Source of the DNA: CAVTYH01 sp963738835 | Lineage (GTDB): Bacteria; Planctomycetota; Planctomycetia; Pirellulales; JADZDJ01 | Assembly: GCA_963738835.1 (NCBI GenBank) | Contig: CAVTYH010000007.1 | Coordinates: 194,881-258,880 of the forward strand | DNA length: 64,000 nucleotides | Direction: 5' to 3' | In this document: positions 35,531-44,010 of the stretch, one piece after another | How the letters are laid out: each line of letters opens with the position of its first letter | Position numbering within the stretch: position 1 is the first letter of the stretch | Notes under the pieces: generated by a model | Seen by the model: only the letters and a program-made list of their open reading frames with translations | Told to the model about the DNA's origin: nothing | Database searches by the model: none | Made by a program: the position numbers and the translations under genes

Positions 35531-36814
35531 ATGGTTCGGAACAAAGTGATCGTGTTATGGGCCGCCGTATTTGTTCTTGCTGCTAGCACATCGGCTTCTG
35601 CGTTTACGTTAGGTAATCTGGTGGTGATGCGCGGCGGCGATGCGAATAGTCCCCAGGCAACGTTTGGCAGCGGCCAGGTTCCCGCGTACATCGACGAGTA
35701 TTCGATCAGCATTGTTGGCACCACTGCGACCGCAAGTTTTGTTGGTTCGAACGCAGTTTCCACAGCCACGTTGACCCTGCCGGGAATTACCGCAAACAGC
35801 CATGAAGGACGTTTGGAACTTTCGGGCAACGGTCAGTATTTGAATTTCGCCGGCTATCAGCAGGCAGTCAGTTCCACGACTCCCCGAGTGACCAACAACA
35901 GCGGGACGGGAAGTTACTATCAAGTCGGCCAGGTGAAATTTGACGGCACATTTTCCAACAGCTCTCTCGACACAACCATCGCTCAGCCACAATTCATGCG
36001 TGGCGCGTACTCGAACGACGGCACACAAGCATGGGTCGCGAGCAAAAGCCCGACCGGTGGCTTGGAATACATCTCGAACTTCGGAACTGGCTCGGCGACA
36101 ACGGTGCAGTTGCAAGGCACGACCGATTGGCGCGATATCAAAGTCAACGATGGGCAGCTTTACGGCGGTACAGGTTCGAGCTCCGTGGGCACGCATGGCT
36201 TTTACGCCATCAGCAGCATCGCGTCCCCGCCAAGAACTCCGACGGCTCCGATCACCTCCACGAACACCAATGTTTTACTGAGCGATAACAACGACAATTC
36301 GGTGTCGGGTTTTTCATTGGTAACTCTGCTTGGCGGAAACCCGATCGACGGCAACGCCGGCACTGCGAACGTCGTGTACGCGGTAGGTGCTCCCTCTGGC
36401 AACAATTACATTGGGAAGCTGGTTTCGAACGGAACACCTCTCACGACGAACGATTTGACATTTGCCGGTGGTTCGCGGCTGGCCCTAACTGCCGGTAACT
36501 ATGGCGGCGGCGAACCAGAAGGGATTCTCGCCCGGATTGACCCCAATAATTCAACCTGGGTCGATCTGTTCTTGCAAGATTCCACGGGCGTCTACTTTGC
36601 CATCGATCAGAGTGGCACTTCAACGGGCAGTATCAGCACGTTGAGTTTCACCAAAATCATCGGCACCGCGGGTCTGCCGCTGGAAACGGGCGGCGCCCTG
36701 TACGGTGTTTCGCTGGCGCCGGTGCCTGAGCCAAGTTCGATTGTTCTGGCAATCGCCGGCGGAATGCTAAGCCTGGCGGCGGCGCGACGAATTCGACGAC
36801 AGGCCAAGAAGTGA
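35531..36814 (+). CDS. PEP-CTERM surface protein, paralogue A
   Basis: 427 residues, intact. ATG with GAGGAG eight bases upstream. Signal peptide (VLWAAVFVLAASTSASAF), then a repeat-like propeller sequence marked by LVVMRGGDANSPQ, AYIDEYSISIVG, GQLYGGTGSSSVGTHGFYAI, and the C-terminal sorting tail VPEPSSIVLAIAGGMLSLAA plus RRIRR. Strongly similar along its length to the gene at 36895, so the pair is a tandem duplication. Role unknown; cell-surface or matrix protein. Confidence 0.8.
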   Translation: MVRNKVIVLWAAVFVLAASTSASAFTLGNLVVMRGGDANSPQATFGSGQVPAYIDEYSISIVGTTATASFVGSNAVSTATLTLPGITANSHEGRLELSGNGQYLNFAGYQQAVSSTTPRVTNNSGTGSYYQVGQVKFDGTFSNSSLDTTIAQPQFMRGAYSNDGTQAWVASKSPTGGLEYISNFGTGSATTVQLQGTTDWRDIKVNDGQLYGGTGSSSVGTHGFYAISSIASPPRTPTAPITSTNTNVLLSDNNDNSVSGFSLVTLLGGNPIDGNAGTANVVYAVGAPSGNNYIGKLVSNGTPLTTNDLTFAGGSRLALTAGNYGGGEPEGILARIDPNNSTWVDLFLQDSTGVYFAIDQSGTSTGSISTLSFTKIIGTAGLPLETGGALYGVSLAPVPEPSSIVLAIAGGMLSLAAARRIRRQAKK

Positions 36815-36847
36815 ACCGTGTTGAATTAATTGCACCCGACATTTATC

Positions 36848-36879
36848 GGCAGGGCGTGGGTCGTCTTCCACGCCCTGCC
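36848..36879 (+). terminator. Perfect 12-bp hairpin between the two paralogues
   Basis: GGCAGGGCGTGG (36848-36859) pairs perfectly with CCACGCCCTGCC (36868-36879) around an 8-base loop. It ends only 15 bases before the ATG of the next gene. It may stop transcription from the first gene or control translation of the second; no strong T-run follows. Confidence 0.55.
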
Positions 36880-36894
36880 TGCTTTGGATGCATC

Positions 36895-38487
36895 ATGATG
36901 CTCACTGGCAAGTCGTACCACAACGCCCTGATTTGCGCTGTAGTCGCCTTGAGCGTCTCCGTCGTTAGCGGCACAATGGCCCGCGGAGATCTCACGAGCT
37001 TCACTCCTGGCAACATTGTGCTCATGCGCGGCGGCGATGCTGCTTTTTCCCAACAGACGTACGCTGAAGTTCCCGCCTACTTAGACGAGTATTCGATCAG
37101 TGTGAGCGGCGATGTCGCCACCGCCAGTTTCGTCGGTTCGTTTCCGATCCCACCAGACACACTGACGCTGCCGGGCTTCATCGCGCCGGCGAGCAACGAT
37201 TTGTCGAGCCATGAGGGACGCGTCAATCTCTCCGGCGATGCCCACTATCTCAACTTTGTCGGCTATAACGTTCTGCCCAGTACCACCGATCGGCGCGTGA
37301 CCGATGGCACCGGCGGACCCGGGTACTATCAAGTCGGTCAAGTGTCAGGCAATGCAGATTTTACTCACAGCGCACTCGATACAACGGTGGCCTTTCCCCA
37401 GTATGTGCGTGCTGCGTATTCCAACGATGGCCAAGAAGTCTGGGTCGGCAGCAAATACATTCCGGGCCCAGGCACAAGCCGCATTGGCGGCGGCTTGCAA
37501 TATGTTTCCGGATTCGGCGGCGCAGCTCCCACGACTATCCAACTGCAGGATAGCACCGACTGGCGCAACGTGCAGGTTGTGTCTGGCCAACTCTACGGCG
37601 GCACCGGCTCCAGCTCTGTCGGTCAGCATGGGTTTTATTCCATCGGCGATGGCGAACCGATTTCGCCGACGCCGGAGAACACACTGCTCGGCCCCAACAG
37701 CAACAATTCTGCCTCGGGTTTCTCGTTTGCCACTCTGCCGGGCGGAAATCCCATCAACGGGGTCGCCGGCACGCCGAACGTCGTCTATACGGTTGGTGAC
37801 CCGTCGGTGGGGTACATTGGCAAGCTTTATCTCCCGGCGGGAAACTCGCCGCTGACCACCAGCAGTTTGCAATTTACGCTGGGCAATAACGGCACGCCCG
37901 CGACCGTACCGTTGTCATTCCGACCGGAAGGTATGCTGGCCAAAGTTGATGCCAACAATTCAGCCTGGATCGACCTGTTCTTGCAAGCGCTCGACGGCGT
38001 GTACTTTGCCATCGATAAAAGCGGCGCTGCCGACGGTTCGATCGCCGGGTTAAGCTTCACCAAAATTATTAGCAATTCGGCCGATACTGCCTTCTACGGC
38101 CTTGCAGCCGCTCCCGCGCCGCTCCCACTCAAGGGAGATGTGAATCTCGACGGTCATGTCGATGCCGACGATCTGCCGGCGATGCTCGGCGCGCTGACCG
38201 ACCTGAATTACTACCGCACGGTGCTTCACCCAAGTCTGGATGACCAAGATTATTTGACCGTCGTCGACATCAACAGCGATGGGATGGTCAACAATGCAGA
38301 TATTCAACCATTGCTCGATGGAATTGCCAACGGCGGTGTGTTTGGATTCGGCGGCGTGTCGGTGGTTCCGGAACCATCCTCGCTGGTGCTCATGGCAATG
38401 GCGATTGCAGGGACAGTTTTCATAGGTCTTCATAGACGATGGAAGGTTTGTAATTTAGCGCGGCGTCGTGTCGGTAATCGTGTTTGA
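36895..38487 (+). CDS. PEP-CTERM surface protein with dockerin repeats, paralogue B
   Basis: 530 residues, intact. The first 400 residues repeat paralogue A (NIVLMRGGDAAFSQQ, AYLDEYSISVSGDVATASFV, GQLYGGTGSSSVGQHGFYSI). It then gains about 85 residues with two dockerin-like calcium loops (GDVNLDGHVDADDLPAMLGA and VDINSDGMVNNADIQPLLDG), followed by the PEP-CTERM tail (VPEPSSLVLMAMAIAGTVFI). Dockerin pairs bind cohesins in cellulosomes; many planctomycete surface proteins carry them without known partners. The start could be either of two adjacent ATGs. Confidence 0.8.
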   Translation: MMLTGKSYHNALICAVVALSVSVVSGTMARGDLTSFTPGNIVLMRGGDAAFSQQTYAEVPAYLDEYSISVSGDVATASFVGSFPIPPDTLTLPGFIAPASNDLSSHEGRVNLSGDAHYLNFVGYNVLPSTTDRRVTDGTGGPGYYQVGQVSGNADFTHSALDTTVAFPQYVRAAYSNDGQEVWVGSKYIPGPGTSRIGGGLQYVSGFGGAAPTTIQLQDSTDWRNVQVVSGQLYGGTGSSSVGQHGFYSIGDGEPISPTPENTLLGPNSNNSASGFSFATLPGGNPINGVAGTPNVVYTVGDPSVGYIGKLYLPAGNSPLTTSSLQFTLGNNGTPATVPLSFRPEGMLAKVDANNSAWIDLFLQALDGVYFAIDKSGAADGSIAGLSFTKIISNSADTAFYGLAAAPAPLPLKGDVNLDGHVDADDLPAMLGALTDLNYYRTVLHPSLDDQDYLTVVDINSDGMVNNADIQPLLDGIANGGVFGFGGVSVVPEPSSLVLMAMAIAGTVFIGLHRRWKVCNLARRRVGNRV

Positions 38488-38525
38488 TCGGCGGTTGTGT
38501 GGTTTGCACCAGGGCATAGCATCAT

Positions 38526-38553
38526 GGGGCGGTCCATCCACGCGGGCCGCCCC
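38526..38553 (+). terminator. GC hairpin after paralogue B
   Basis: GGGGCGG (38526-38532) pairs with CCGCCCC (38547-38553), loop of 14 bases. Placed 38 bases after the stop and before the pseudopilin gene. Confidence 0.5.
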
Positions 38554-38593
38554 TTGACATTGTGGAAATGGTGTGCCTGAAAGGAAGCAATCA

Positions 38594-39082
38594 ATGAGAT
38601 CGGTCATCAGACGGCAAACTCGCAGTTCAAGTTTGGGCGATGCCGGTTTTACGCTCGTCGAACTATTGGTCGTGATTGCGATCATCGGTATTCTCATTGC
38701 GCTGTTGCTGCCGGCAGTTCAATCGGCGCGAGAGTCGGCCCGCCGAACGCAGTGTTCGAACAATCTCAGACAAATTGGCGTGGCGCTGCAAAATCATCAC
38801 AGCACCTACAAGAGTTTTCCGCCCGGTTTGCCCAATGCCGCGGCGAAGCTCTGGATCGCGGGCGGCACCCAGGTGGGTGCGGTGTGCCAAGGCCCCAACT
38901 GGCTGGCTAATTTGTTGCCGCAAATCGAAGAGTCAACACTCGCGAAAAACGTGGTGCGCTGCATGGATACCGACGGACCCGATCCAGGCTTCAGTGCTTG
39001 TGATGATTGCGAACACGATGCCAACGGCAACGTCGGCCGTACGACGCTCCCCTTCATGATTTGCCCCAGCGCCCGGAAATGA
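38594..39082 (+). CDS. DUF1559-type pseudopilin-like protein, N-terminal part (frameshifted)
   Basis: ATG preceded by AAGGAAG. Prepilin-like signal AGFTLVELLVVIAIIGILIA at about residues 17-36, then the classic DUF1559 run LLPAVQSARESARRTQCSNN and LRQIGVALQNHH. The conserved reading leaves the frame near 39080 (CPSA|RPEM), where a C is missing from a C run. Confidence 0.85.
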   Translation: MRSVIRRQTRSSSLGDAGFTLVELLVVIAIIGILIALLLPAVQSARESARRTQCSNNLRQIGVALQNHHSTYKSFPPGLPNAAAKLWIAGGTQVGAVCQGPNWLANLLPQIEESTLAKNVVRCMDTDGPDPGFSACDDCEHDANGNVGRTTLPFMICPSARK

Positions 39083-39678
39083 CGTACCTGCTCTCGGCGT
39101 ACAAGCTGGAACATCTGGCCAAAGGAAACTATGCGGGCAACTTCGGGGCCGACACGTATATGTCGTTCCAATCGCCGAAAACTGCCGGTCTATTCGGCAT
39201 TGTCGATCTGGGCGCGAAAATCTTGACCGAAGGCGACCAAGCCTGCGCAAACTTAGGCCGCACCAGAATGGGCTGGGGCAAGGGAGTCAAAATCAAAGAC
39301 GTTCAAGACGGCACTTCGCATACGCTAGCCGTCAGCGAGGTTGTCGGTTGGGACCATTACCTTGATGGCCGTGGAACGTGGCTGGCTCCCGCGATGGGCG
39401 CCTCGTCGATTACCGGCAAGACCCCGCCCAATTCACAAACCAACGATGTAATTCCCATGTGCGCTTCCAACATTCCGGTCAGCGATCCTTTGCATTGCAC
39501 ACTAAATCAGACTGATGGCAACGTATTTGCTGCGGCCCGCAGCCGTCACGCCGGCGGAGTGGTGACGGTCTTCGCCGATGCTTCCGTTCACTTCGAAAGT
39601 GATTCCATCGACCCGGCCGTTTGGACCGCAGTCACCACCATCGCCGGCGGCGAAGCCATTGCTTCGGCGGTTCAATGA
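39007..39678 (+). CDS. DUF1559-type pseudopilin-like protein, C-terminal part (frameshifted)
   Basis: Real sequence starts near 39083 with PEMTYLLSAYKLEHLAKGNY (YAGNFG follows). It has the family's C-terminal blocks VQDGTSHTLAVSEVVGWDHY and SRHAGGVVTVFADASVHFES. Joined length about 360 residues. The stop overlaps the lipoprotein ATG (ATGA at 39675-39678). Confidence 0.8.
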   Translation: MRTRCQRQRRPYDAPLHDLPQRPEMTYLLSAYKLEHLAKGNYAGNFGADTYMSFQSPKTAGLFGIVDLGAKILTEGDQACANLGRTRMGWGKGVKIKDVQDGTSHTLAVSEVVGWDHYLDGRGTWLAPAMGASSITGKTPPNSQTNDVIPMCASNIPVSDPLHCTLNQTDGNVFAAARSRHAGGVVTVFADASVHFESDSIDPAVWTAVTTIAGGEAIASAVQ

Positions 39679-40052
39679 TTCAGCGTCCACCGGCATTCTG
39701 CCAAAGAGCCATAACCATCGTTCTGCTGCTGCTCGCTGGGTGCAGCAAACCCACGCCGGCCAGTCTCGCCACGAATCCCATGGCGGCTCCGGCCATGGAG
39801 CTGAGTGACGCCACCAGCCGTCCCAAGAAGTTCCGCGCCTTGTTCGCCACCGGCGCCGCGCCCACCGATGCTGAGCGAAAACACTTCGCCCAATTCATGT
39901 ACCAAGTCGCGCAGGTCAACGCCGTTTCCGATTCGCAGGCCACGGTGCATATTCTCGTGGACGACGATGCAGGCCGGCGGATCGGCGAAGTCGATTGGAC
40001 AGTCGTCAACGAAAGCGGCAAGTGGAAATTAAAATTAGCTCCATTGCCGTGA
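39675..40052 (+). CDS. Small lipoprotein coupled to the pseudopilin
   Basis: 125 residues. Signal peptide and lipobox ITIVLLLLAGC put the acceptor Cys at about residue 22. The mature part has no recognised domain (TDAERKHFAQFMYQVAQVNA, VDWTVVNESGKWKLKL). The four-base overlap with the DUF1559 gene implies translational coupling; a DUF1559 protein followed by a small lipoprotein is a recurrent planctomycete arrangement. Confidence 0.7.
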   Translation: MIQRPPAFCQRAITIVLLLLAGCSKPTPASLATNPMAAPAMELSDATSRPKKFRALFATGAAPTDAERKHFAQFMYQVAQVNAVSDSQATVHILVDDDAGRRIGEVDWTVVNESGKWKLKLAPLP

Positions 40053-40069
40053 CAAGCTGCTCATCCTGG

Positions 40070-40765
40070 TTAAAGAATCGCGGGGCATTTCCGCTGCCGG
40101 CAAACTGTCAAAAACAGGGCTGGAATGGCCAGCGCCTGCAGCAGGATCGATGGCGGCTCAGGCACCGCGGTCACGGAACCGCCGCCAGCGGCAGCGATCA
40201 GATCCAACAGCAACTGAATATCGACATTCGTGACTTTCCCGTCATGGTTGAAGTCGCCGATGGCCACGAGGTCGTCTTCCATCAAGCTGTGAGTGGACTT
40301 ATACGCGCTCAGGTCCGTCAGTGCCCCCAGCATGGCAGGAATATCGGCCGCGGTCGCTTGTCCATCGCGATTGAAATCTCCCAGCACGGTGTTGGTCACC
40401 GTCAAGAGGCCCATGGTATAGAGTTGCGAAGTGTCCCAGCCCAGCGGGCCGTTGTTGAGCGCAGGAAGCTGGAGTTTGGAAAATGTGCCAACCACGCTGC
40501 CCCCATCGAGAATGTCAAACGTGTCTCCCAAAGCTGGCGTGAAATTGTTGACTAAGCCGACCGTCAGCATGCCCCCCAAGGATAAAGCGCCGGTCACGCT
40601 CAGCTTGGCATTGGCAGCAGCGCCGCCGAGCTGCATCGTCAACCCGCCTTGAGCAAAACTGCCGGCAGAAAGCGTAACTCCAGCAGCCACGCTTGTCGTT
40701 CCCGTGCCAGACATTGTGCCGACAGTGGTGTTCGCGTTGATGACAAGCGACTCATTGTTCACCAC
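40070..40765 (-). CDS. Autotransporter-like PEP-CTERM protein, C-terminal part (frameshifted)
   Basis: C-terminal end of a very long surface protein. It contains the last beta-helix turns (SGTGTTSVAAGVTLSAGSFA, GDTFDILDGG), then two dockerin-like loops (GDFNRDGQATAADIPAMLGA and GDFNHDGKVTNVDIQLLLDL), then the PEP-CTERM tail (VPEPPSILLQALAIPALFL). The order matches paralogue B at 36895. It is entered from the next piece by a missing G near 40790. Confidence 0.75.
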   Translation of the reverse strand: MVNNESLVINANTTVGTMSGTGTTSVAAGVTLSAGSFAQGGLTMQLGGAAANAKLSVTGALSLGGMLTVGLVNNFTPALGDTFDILDGGSVVGTFSKLQLPALNNGPLGWDTSQLYTMGLLTVTNTVLGDFNRDGQATAADIPAMLGALTDLSAYKSTHSLMEDDLVAIGDFNHDGKVTNVDIQLLLDLIAAAGGGSVTAVPEPPSILLQALAIPALFLTVCRQRKCPAIL

Positions 40766-41652
40766 ACTGCCGCCCGCCGGCAGAGCTCCTGCGGCACCGA
40801 TGACCAGCGCCCTCCAGAAATGGTCGTGCCACCTGTGTAGATATTGCTGCCAGTGAAGGTCTCGCTACCGCTGCCGGCCTTGACGATGGCCAGATGCGCG
40901 TTGATGTCGTCCTGCAGCACGCCGCTAAAGGTGCCGCTTCCTCCCGCAACGCCAACGGTCAATGTCGTCAATCCCCCGGCATTGCTAATATATCCACCCC
41001 GCAACATTCCCGATCCTGTGAGGGCGTCGATCTGCATCGCTCCAGTCGGTCCACCTTCCACGGTATCGAACGTCGCGCCGTCGGCAATGTTGAGCGACGC
41101 CTGGTTATTGGTCCAAATACCTTGGTAGCTCGATGTACCCACCAGCCCACCGGCTTGCACATCGATCAGCGCGCCGGCGGAAAAATTGACATTCACGTTT
41201 CCCTGTCCACCAAACACCAGCGCGCCGGTGCCTGTCTTGCGCAACGTGCCGGTTCCGGTGTAAGTGGTTGTGCTCTGAAACACGTTGCCGGATTCGTTGT
41301 ATTCGAGCACCGCGGATGGGCCAACCGTCGTCGCCCCACTCGCCAATCCTTTGTTGAGCACTTGCAACACACCCGCATTGACCGCGGTGCCGCCGGTGTA
41401 CGTGTTGTTGCCCGACAAGACCAAAATGCCCGCGCCGGCTTTCGTCAGCGCACCTATCTCTCCGATTTCATTGGCCAGCGCCGCGGGAATATCCAATTCA
41501 GAATTCGCCGCGCCAACATTAAAGGTGATGTTGCCGCGCATATTCACGCCTCCAGCGGCAGAGATGGTGGCCAGCGTGCCGGCACCATCGGCGAAGACGG
41601 TGTTGTTCAGAACGTAGTCGGCATACGGCGCTGAGTGGCGTTGGACTGCCAA
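40759..41652 (-). CDS. Autotransporter-like PEP-CTERM protein, beta-helix part 2 (frameshifted)
   Basis: Passenger-type beta-helix with autotransporter-associated repeats such as LTKAGAGILVLSGNNTYTGG and IVKAGSGSETFTGSNIYTGG. Real sequence starts at APYADYVLNNTVFADGAG near 41640, after an extra base, and ends near 40790, where ALVIGAAGALPAGGSVVNNE continues one frame over. Confidence 0.7.
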   Translation of the reverse strand: MAVQRHSAPYADYVLNNTVFADGAGTLATISAAGGVNMRGNITFNVGAANSELDIPAALANEIGEIGALTKAGAGILVLSGNNTYTGGTAVNAGVLQVLNKGLASGATTVGPSAVLEYNESGNVFQSTTTYTGTGTLRKTGTGALVFGGQGNVNVNFSAGALIDVQAGGLVGTSSYQGIWTNNQASLNIADGATFDTVEGGPTGAMQIDALTGSGMLRGGYISNAGGLTTLTVGVAGGSGTFSGVLQDDINAHLAIVKAGSGSETFTGSNIYTGGTTISGGRWSSVPQELCRRAAVW

Positions 41653-42778
41653 GCATGTAGCCGCCGTTGAAATGAATGACTCCCAGGTTGTGCGTTGTCC
41701 CTGTATAGGTGGTGATGACGCCGCCGTTGATGTTCAGAGTGGGGTTCGAGCCACCAAAACCCATCACATTCGTCTGCCCAACCTGATTGCCCAATTGCAG
41801 GGCTCCGGTGCTGTTGACGGTTACCGGGCTAGCGGTGTTGAACGTCCCGCCGGGTGCAGGGGCAGCGGCGACAAGAATGCCCGCATTGATATTGGTTCCG
41901 CCCGAGTAAGCATTCGCTTCGGCCAGAACCAGCGTGCCGTTGCCTTGCTTATTCAGCGCGCCGCTTCCGACGATGCCCTGCAAAACCGTGAAGGTATTGG
42001 AAATGTTGGCGACGTCCAATGTGCCGCCACCGGTGCCGAGAGTTATCGCGCGGGAGGTCGATGGATTGGTGGTCCCGGTGATCTGTAGAGCGCCTCCGTT
42101 GATCGCAAGACTTCCGGACGACGCGCCCAGTCCGCTATCGGCCGATATCGAAACCACGCCAGCGTTGATGGTGGTTCCGCCGGTATAGCCGTTAACCGCC
42201 GAGAGCACGAGAATCCCGGGTCCGGCTTTGGTGACGCTGCTGGCACCAGACTGCGCGATAGAACCGGCAATCGTCTGCGTGGAGTTGGCCGCAGAGACGG
42301 TGAAAGTGGTGTTGCCTCCTGTCAGAAACAACGCTCCTCCCGCGGCCAGCCCGGGGCTTCCATTGTGAAAACCTCCCAGAGCGCTGAAGCCGCCGAGGCC
42401 CGCGGTAAGTGTGCCGGCGTCGGCAGAGCAGTCGCTGAAAGAGACCGATCCGCTGCGGACAAAAACCGCAGCGCCCACGCGCGGCGCCACCACCGCCAGC
42501 GCCTTCGTTGCCGATCCCCCCCGCGCCACCACCGAATCCGCCGTTGCCTCCAAAGCTTGGCCCGTACAAATTGGTGTTGGGAGAACCACCAGCGCCGCCA
42601 CCGCCGCCGCCAAATCCGCCGTTGCCGCCGTAGCCACCGGGAGCACTGCCGGCATCGGCGCCACCACCACCACCACCGCCGAATCCACCGTTGCCGCCGC
42701 TGCCCGCGTAATTATTGGCGCTGCTTCCGCCGCCGCCGCCGCCGCCAAAATCATGGCCATTTCCGCCGATGCCGCCAT
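41519..42778 (-). CDS. Autotransporter-like PEP-CTERM protein, beta-helix part 1 (frameshifted)
   Basis: Real coding runs from about 42480 (GAAVFVRSGSVSFSDC) to about 41645. It holds two further autotransporter-type repeats (VTKAGPGILVLSAVNGYTGG and LNKQGNGTLVLAEANAYSGG) spaced about 95 residues apart. Upstream of 42480 this frame is out of register with the glycine-rich part in the next entry. Confidence 0.65.
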   Translation of the reverse strand: MAASAEMAMILAAAAAAEAAPIITRAAAATVDSAVVVVVAPMPAVLPVATAATADLAAAVAALVVLPTPICTGQALEATADSVVARGGSATKALAVVAPRVGAAVFVRSGSVSFSDCSADAGTLTAGLGGFSALGGFHNGSPGLAAGGALFLTGGNTTFTVSAANSTQTIAGSIAQSGASSVTKAGPGILVLSAVNGYTGGTTINAGVVSISADSGLGASSGSLAINGGALQITGTTNPSTSRAITLGTGGGTLDVANISNTFTVLQGIVGSGALNKQGNGTLVLAEANAYSGGTNINAGILVAAAPAPGGTFNTASPVTVNSTGALQLGNQVGQTNVMGFGGSNPTLNINGGVITTYTGTTHNLGVIHFNGGYMLGSPTPLSAVCRLRSEQHRLRRWCRHAGHHLCRWRREYARQHHL

Positions 42779-42794
42779 TGATGCCAGAGCTCAA
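42192..42794 (-). CDS. Autotransporter-like PEP-CTERM protein, glycine-rich part (frameshifted)
   Basis: Real coding runs from about 42895 to 42480. It is almost pure glycine-rich repeat (GGNGHDFGGGGGGGSSAN, GGNGGFGGGGGGGAD, GGNGGFGGGAGGIGNE), an elastic or polyglycine-II-like stretch. Upstream in the same frame the sequence reads AVGASDSGNDNGFSAAAPDG and joins the N-terminal piece. An extra G in a GGG run near 42480 moves the reading onward. Confidence 0.6.
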   Translation of the reverse strand: MSSGINGGIGGNGHDFGGGGGGGSSANNYAGSGGNGGFGGGGGGGADAGSAPGGYGGNGGFGGGGGGAGGSPNTNLYGPSFGGNGGFGGGAGGIGNEGAGGGGAARGRCGFCPQRIGLFQRLLCRRRHTYRGPRRLQRSGRFSQWKPRAGRGRSVVSDRRQHHFHRLCGQLHADDCRFYRAVWCQQRHQSRTRDSRALGG

Positions 42795-42870
42795 CGCCGA
42801 ATTATCGTAACCGCCCCCGCCGCCACCACCGTCGGGCGCTGCTGCACTGAAGCCGTTGTCGTTGCCGGAG

Positions 42871-43563
42871 TCACTCGCGCCGACTGCTGGCGCCGTGCAG
42901 ACCGCCGCCGTTGCCAGCAGTCAGTCCCGACGCAACAAATCCCGCGGTTGTCTTGGCGCCGCCACCGCCACCCGTCCCCAGCAGGTTATCGCCAACATTG
43001 CTAGAGGCCGCGCCACCACCGAAGCCCATTCCGCCGCCACCGCCCCCACCGCCGGCACCTGCGCTGGCGCCATTGCCGCCTTTGGCGGCATTGTTGGTAA
43101 ACGCGACCGAGGAAAAACTTACATTGCCCGCATTGATGAACACCGCGCCGCCTAATCCTGCGCCACCGCCTCCGCCACCTGCTCCAATGGCGCCATTGCC
43201 TCCTTGCGCCAGGCCGCCAGTCAACGTCAGGTTATTGATTTGCACCGTCTGACTCGCAGCACTGATAAAGAAAATGCGGTTCACGCCTTGGCCGCTAAGT
43301 GTGTTGCCCACGCCGCCGTTGATGGTCAACCCGACATCGATTTCCGGCAACTCGCCGACGTTAATCGTGCCCACATTATCTGCAATGTTGATGACTGCGC
43401 CGTTGCCGATGCTGTTGGCGAGCTGAATCGCGGAAAACAGCGTGCCGTTGCCGGTGCCATTGGCGACGGTCACCGTATAAACGCCTTGCGCGAAACCGTT
43501 GGAGGAAAGCAGGCACAGCATCGCCGGCAATATCAGGCGCATGCCTAAAGAGTTAGATCGCAT
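42871..43563 (-). CDS. Autotransporter-like PEP-CTERM protein, N-terminal part (frameshifted)
   Basis: Start of the surface protein (about 1160 residues when joined). Signal peptide (LILPAMLCLLSSNGFAQ), then a right-handed beta-helix of the type often annotated as a polymorphic outer-membrane or choice-of-anchor protein (YTVTVANGTGNGTLFSAIQL, VQINNLTLTGGLAQGGNG, GGAVFINAGNVSF), passing into glycine runs. The reading is lost near 42895. Confidence 0.7.
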   Translation of the reverse strand: MRSNSLGMRLILPAMLCLLSSNGFAQGVYTVTVANGTGNGTLFSAIQLANSIGNGAVINIADNVGTINVGELPEIDVGLTINGGVGNTLSGQGVNRIFFISAASQTVQINNLTLTGGLAQGGNGAIGAGGGGGGAGLGGAVFINAGNVSFSSVAFTNNAAKGGNGASAGAGGGGGGGGMGFGGGAASSNVGDNLLGTGGGGGAKTTAGFVASGLTAGNGGGLHGASSRRE

Positions 43564-44010
43564 GTTGCACCCAGCAGTTTCAGATGACAGCGGCCGCCGG
43601 CAACCAATTCAGTTCGATGCTGTTGCTAAACCTAAGGCAGCGGTCGGGGCAAGGCATGGCAAAAGAACGACTGCTCCAGCAACCACTCCCTAACGATCTA
43701 TGAACCATACTGATCGCCAATTTCCGACGGCGTTGGCCTGGGCAACGAATGATGACCATTCACAGGGTCTAAAAGCCTGAGCGGTGCCCGCATCCTATCC
43801 CCCGGCAACCGCGGCCGCAATCAGCTCGGCGTATTTGTCCCTGCGTAATTTGAGTTCGTCTCACCAAGAGCGACAGGCTGCGCATGCCAGTCACAATTAT
43901 TTTGCTTCCTTGTCGTCGCGCCCTAAAAGAACTACTGCCCGCAAACCGCTGGCGACAGCGGTCGCTACGTCGCTACACAATGATGAGATGCGCGGCGCTA
44001 AGCGGCTTGG
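43564..44010. other. Gap between two surface-protein genes
   Basis: 447 bases upstream of the autotransporter-like gene and downstream of the next PEP-CTERM gene. No convincing coding frame, repeat or hairpin seen. It should hold the promoter of the long surface-protein gene. Confidence 0.3.
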
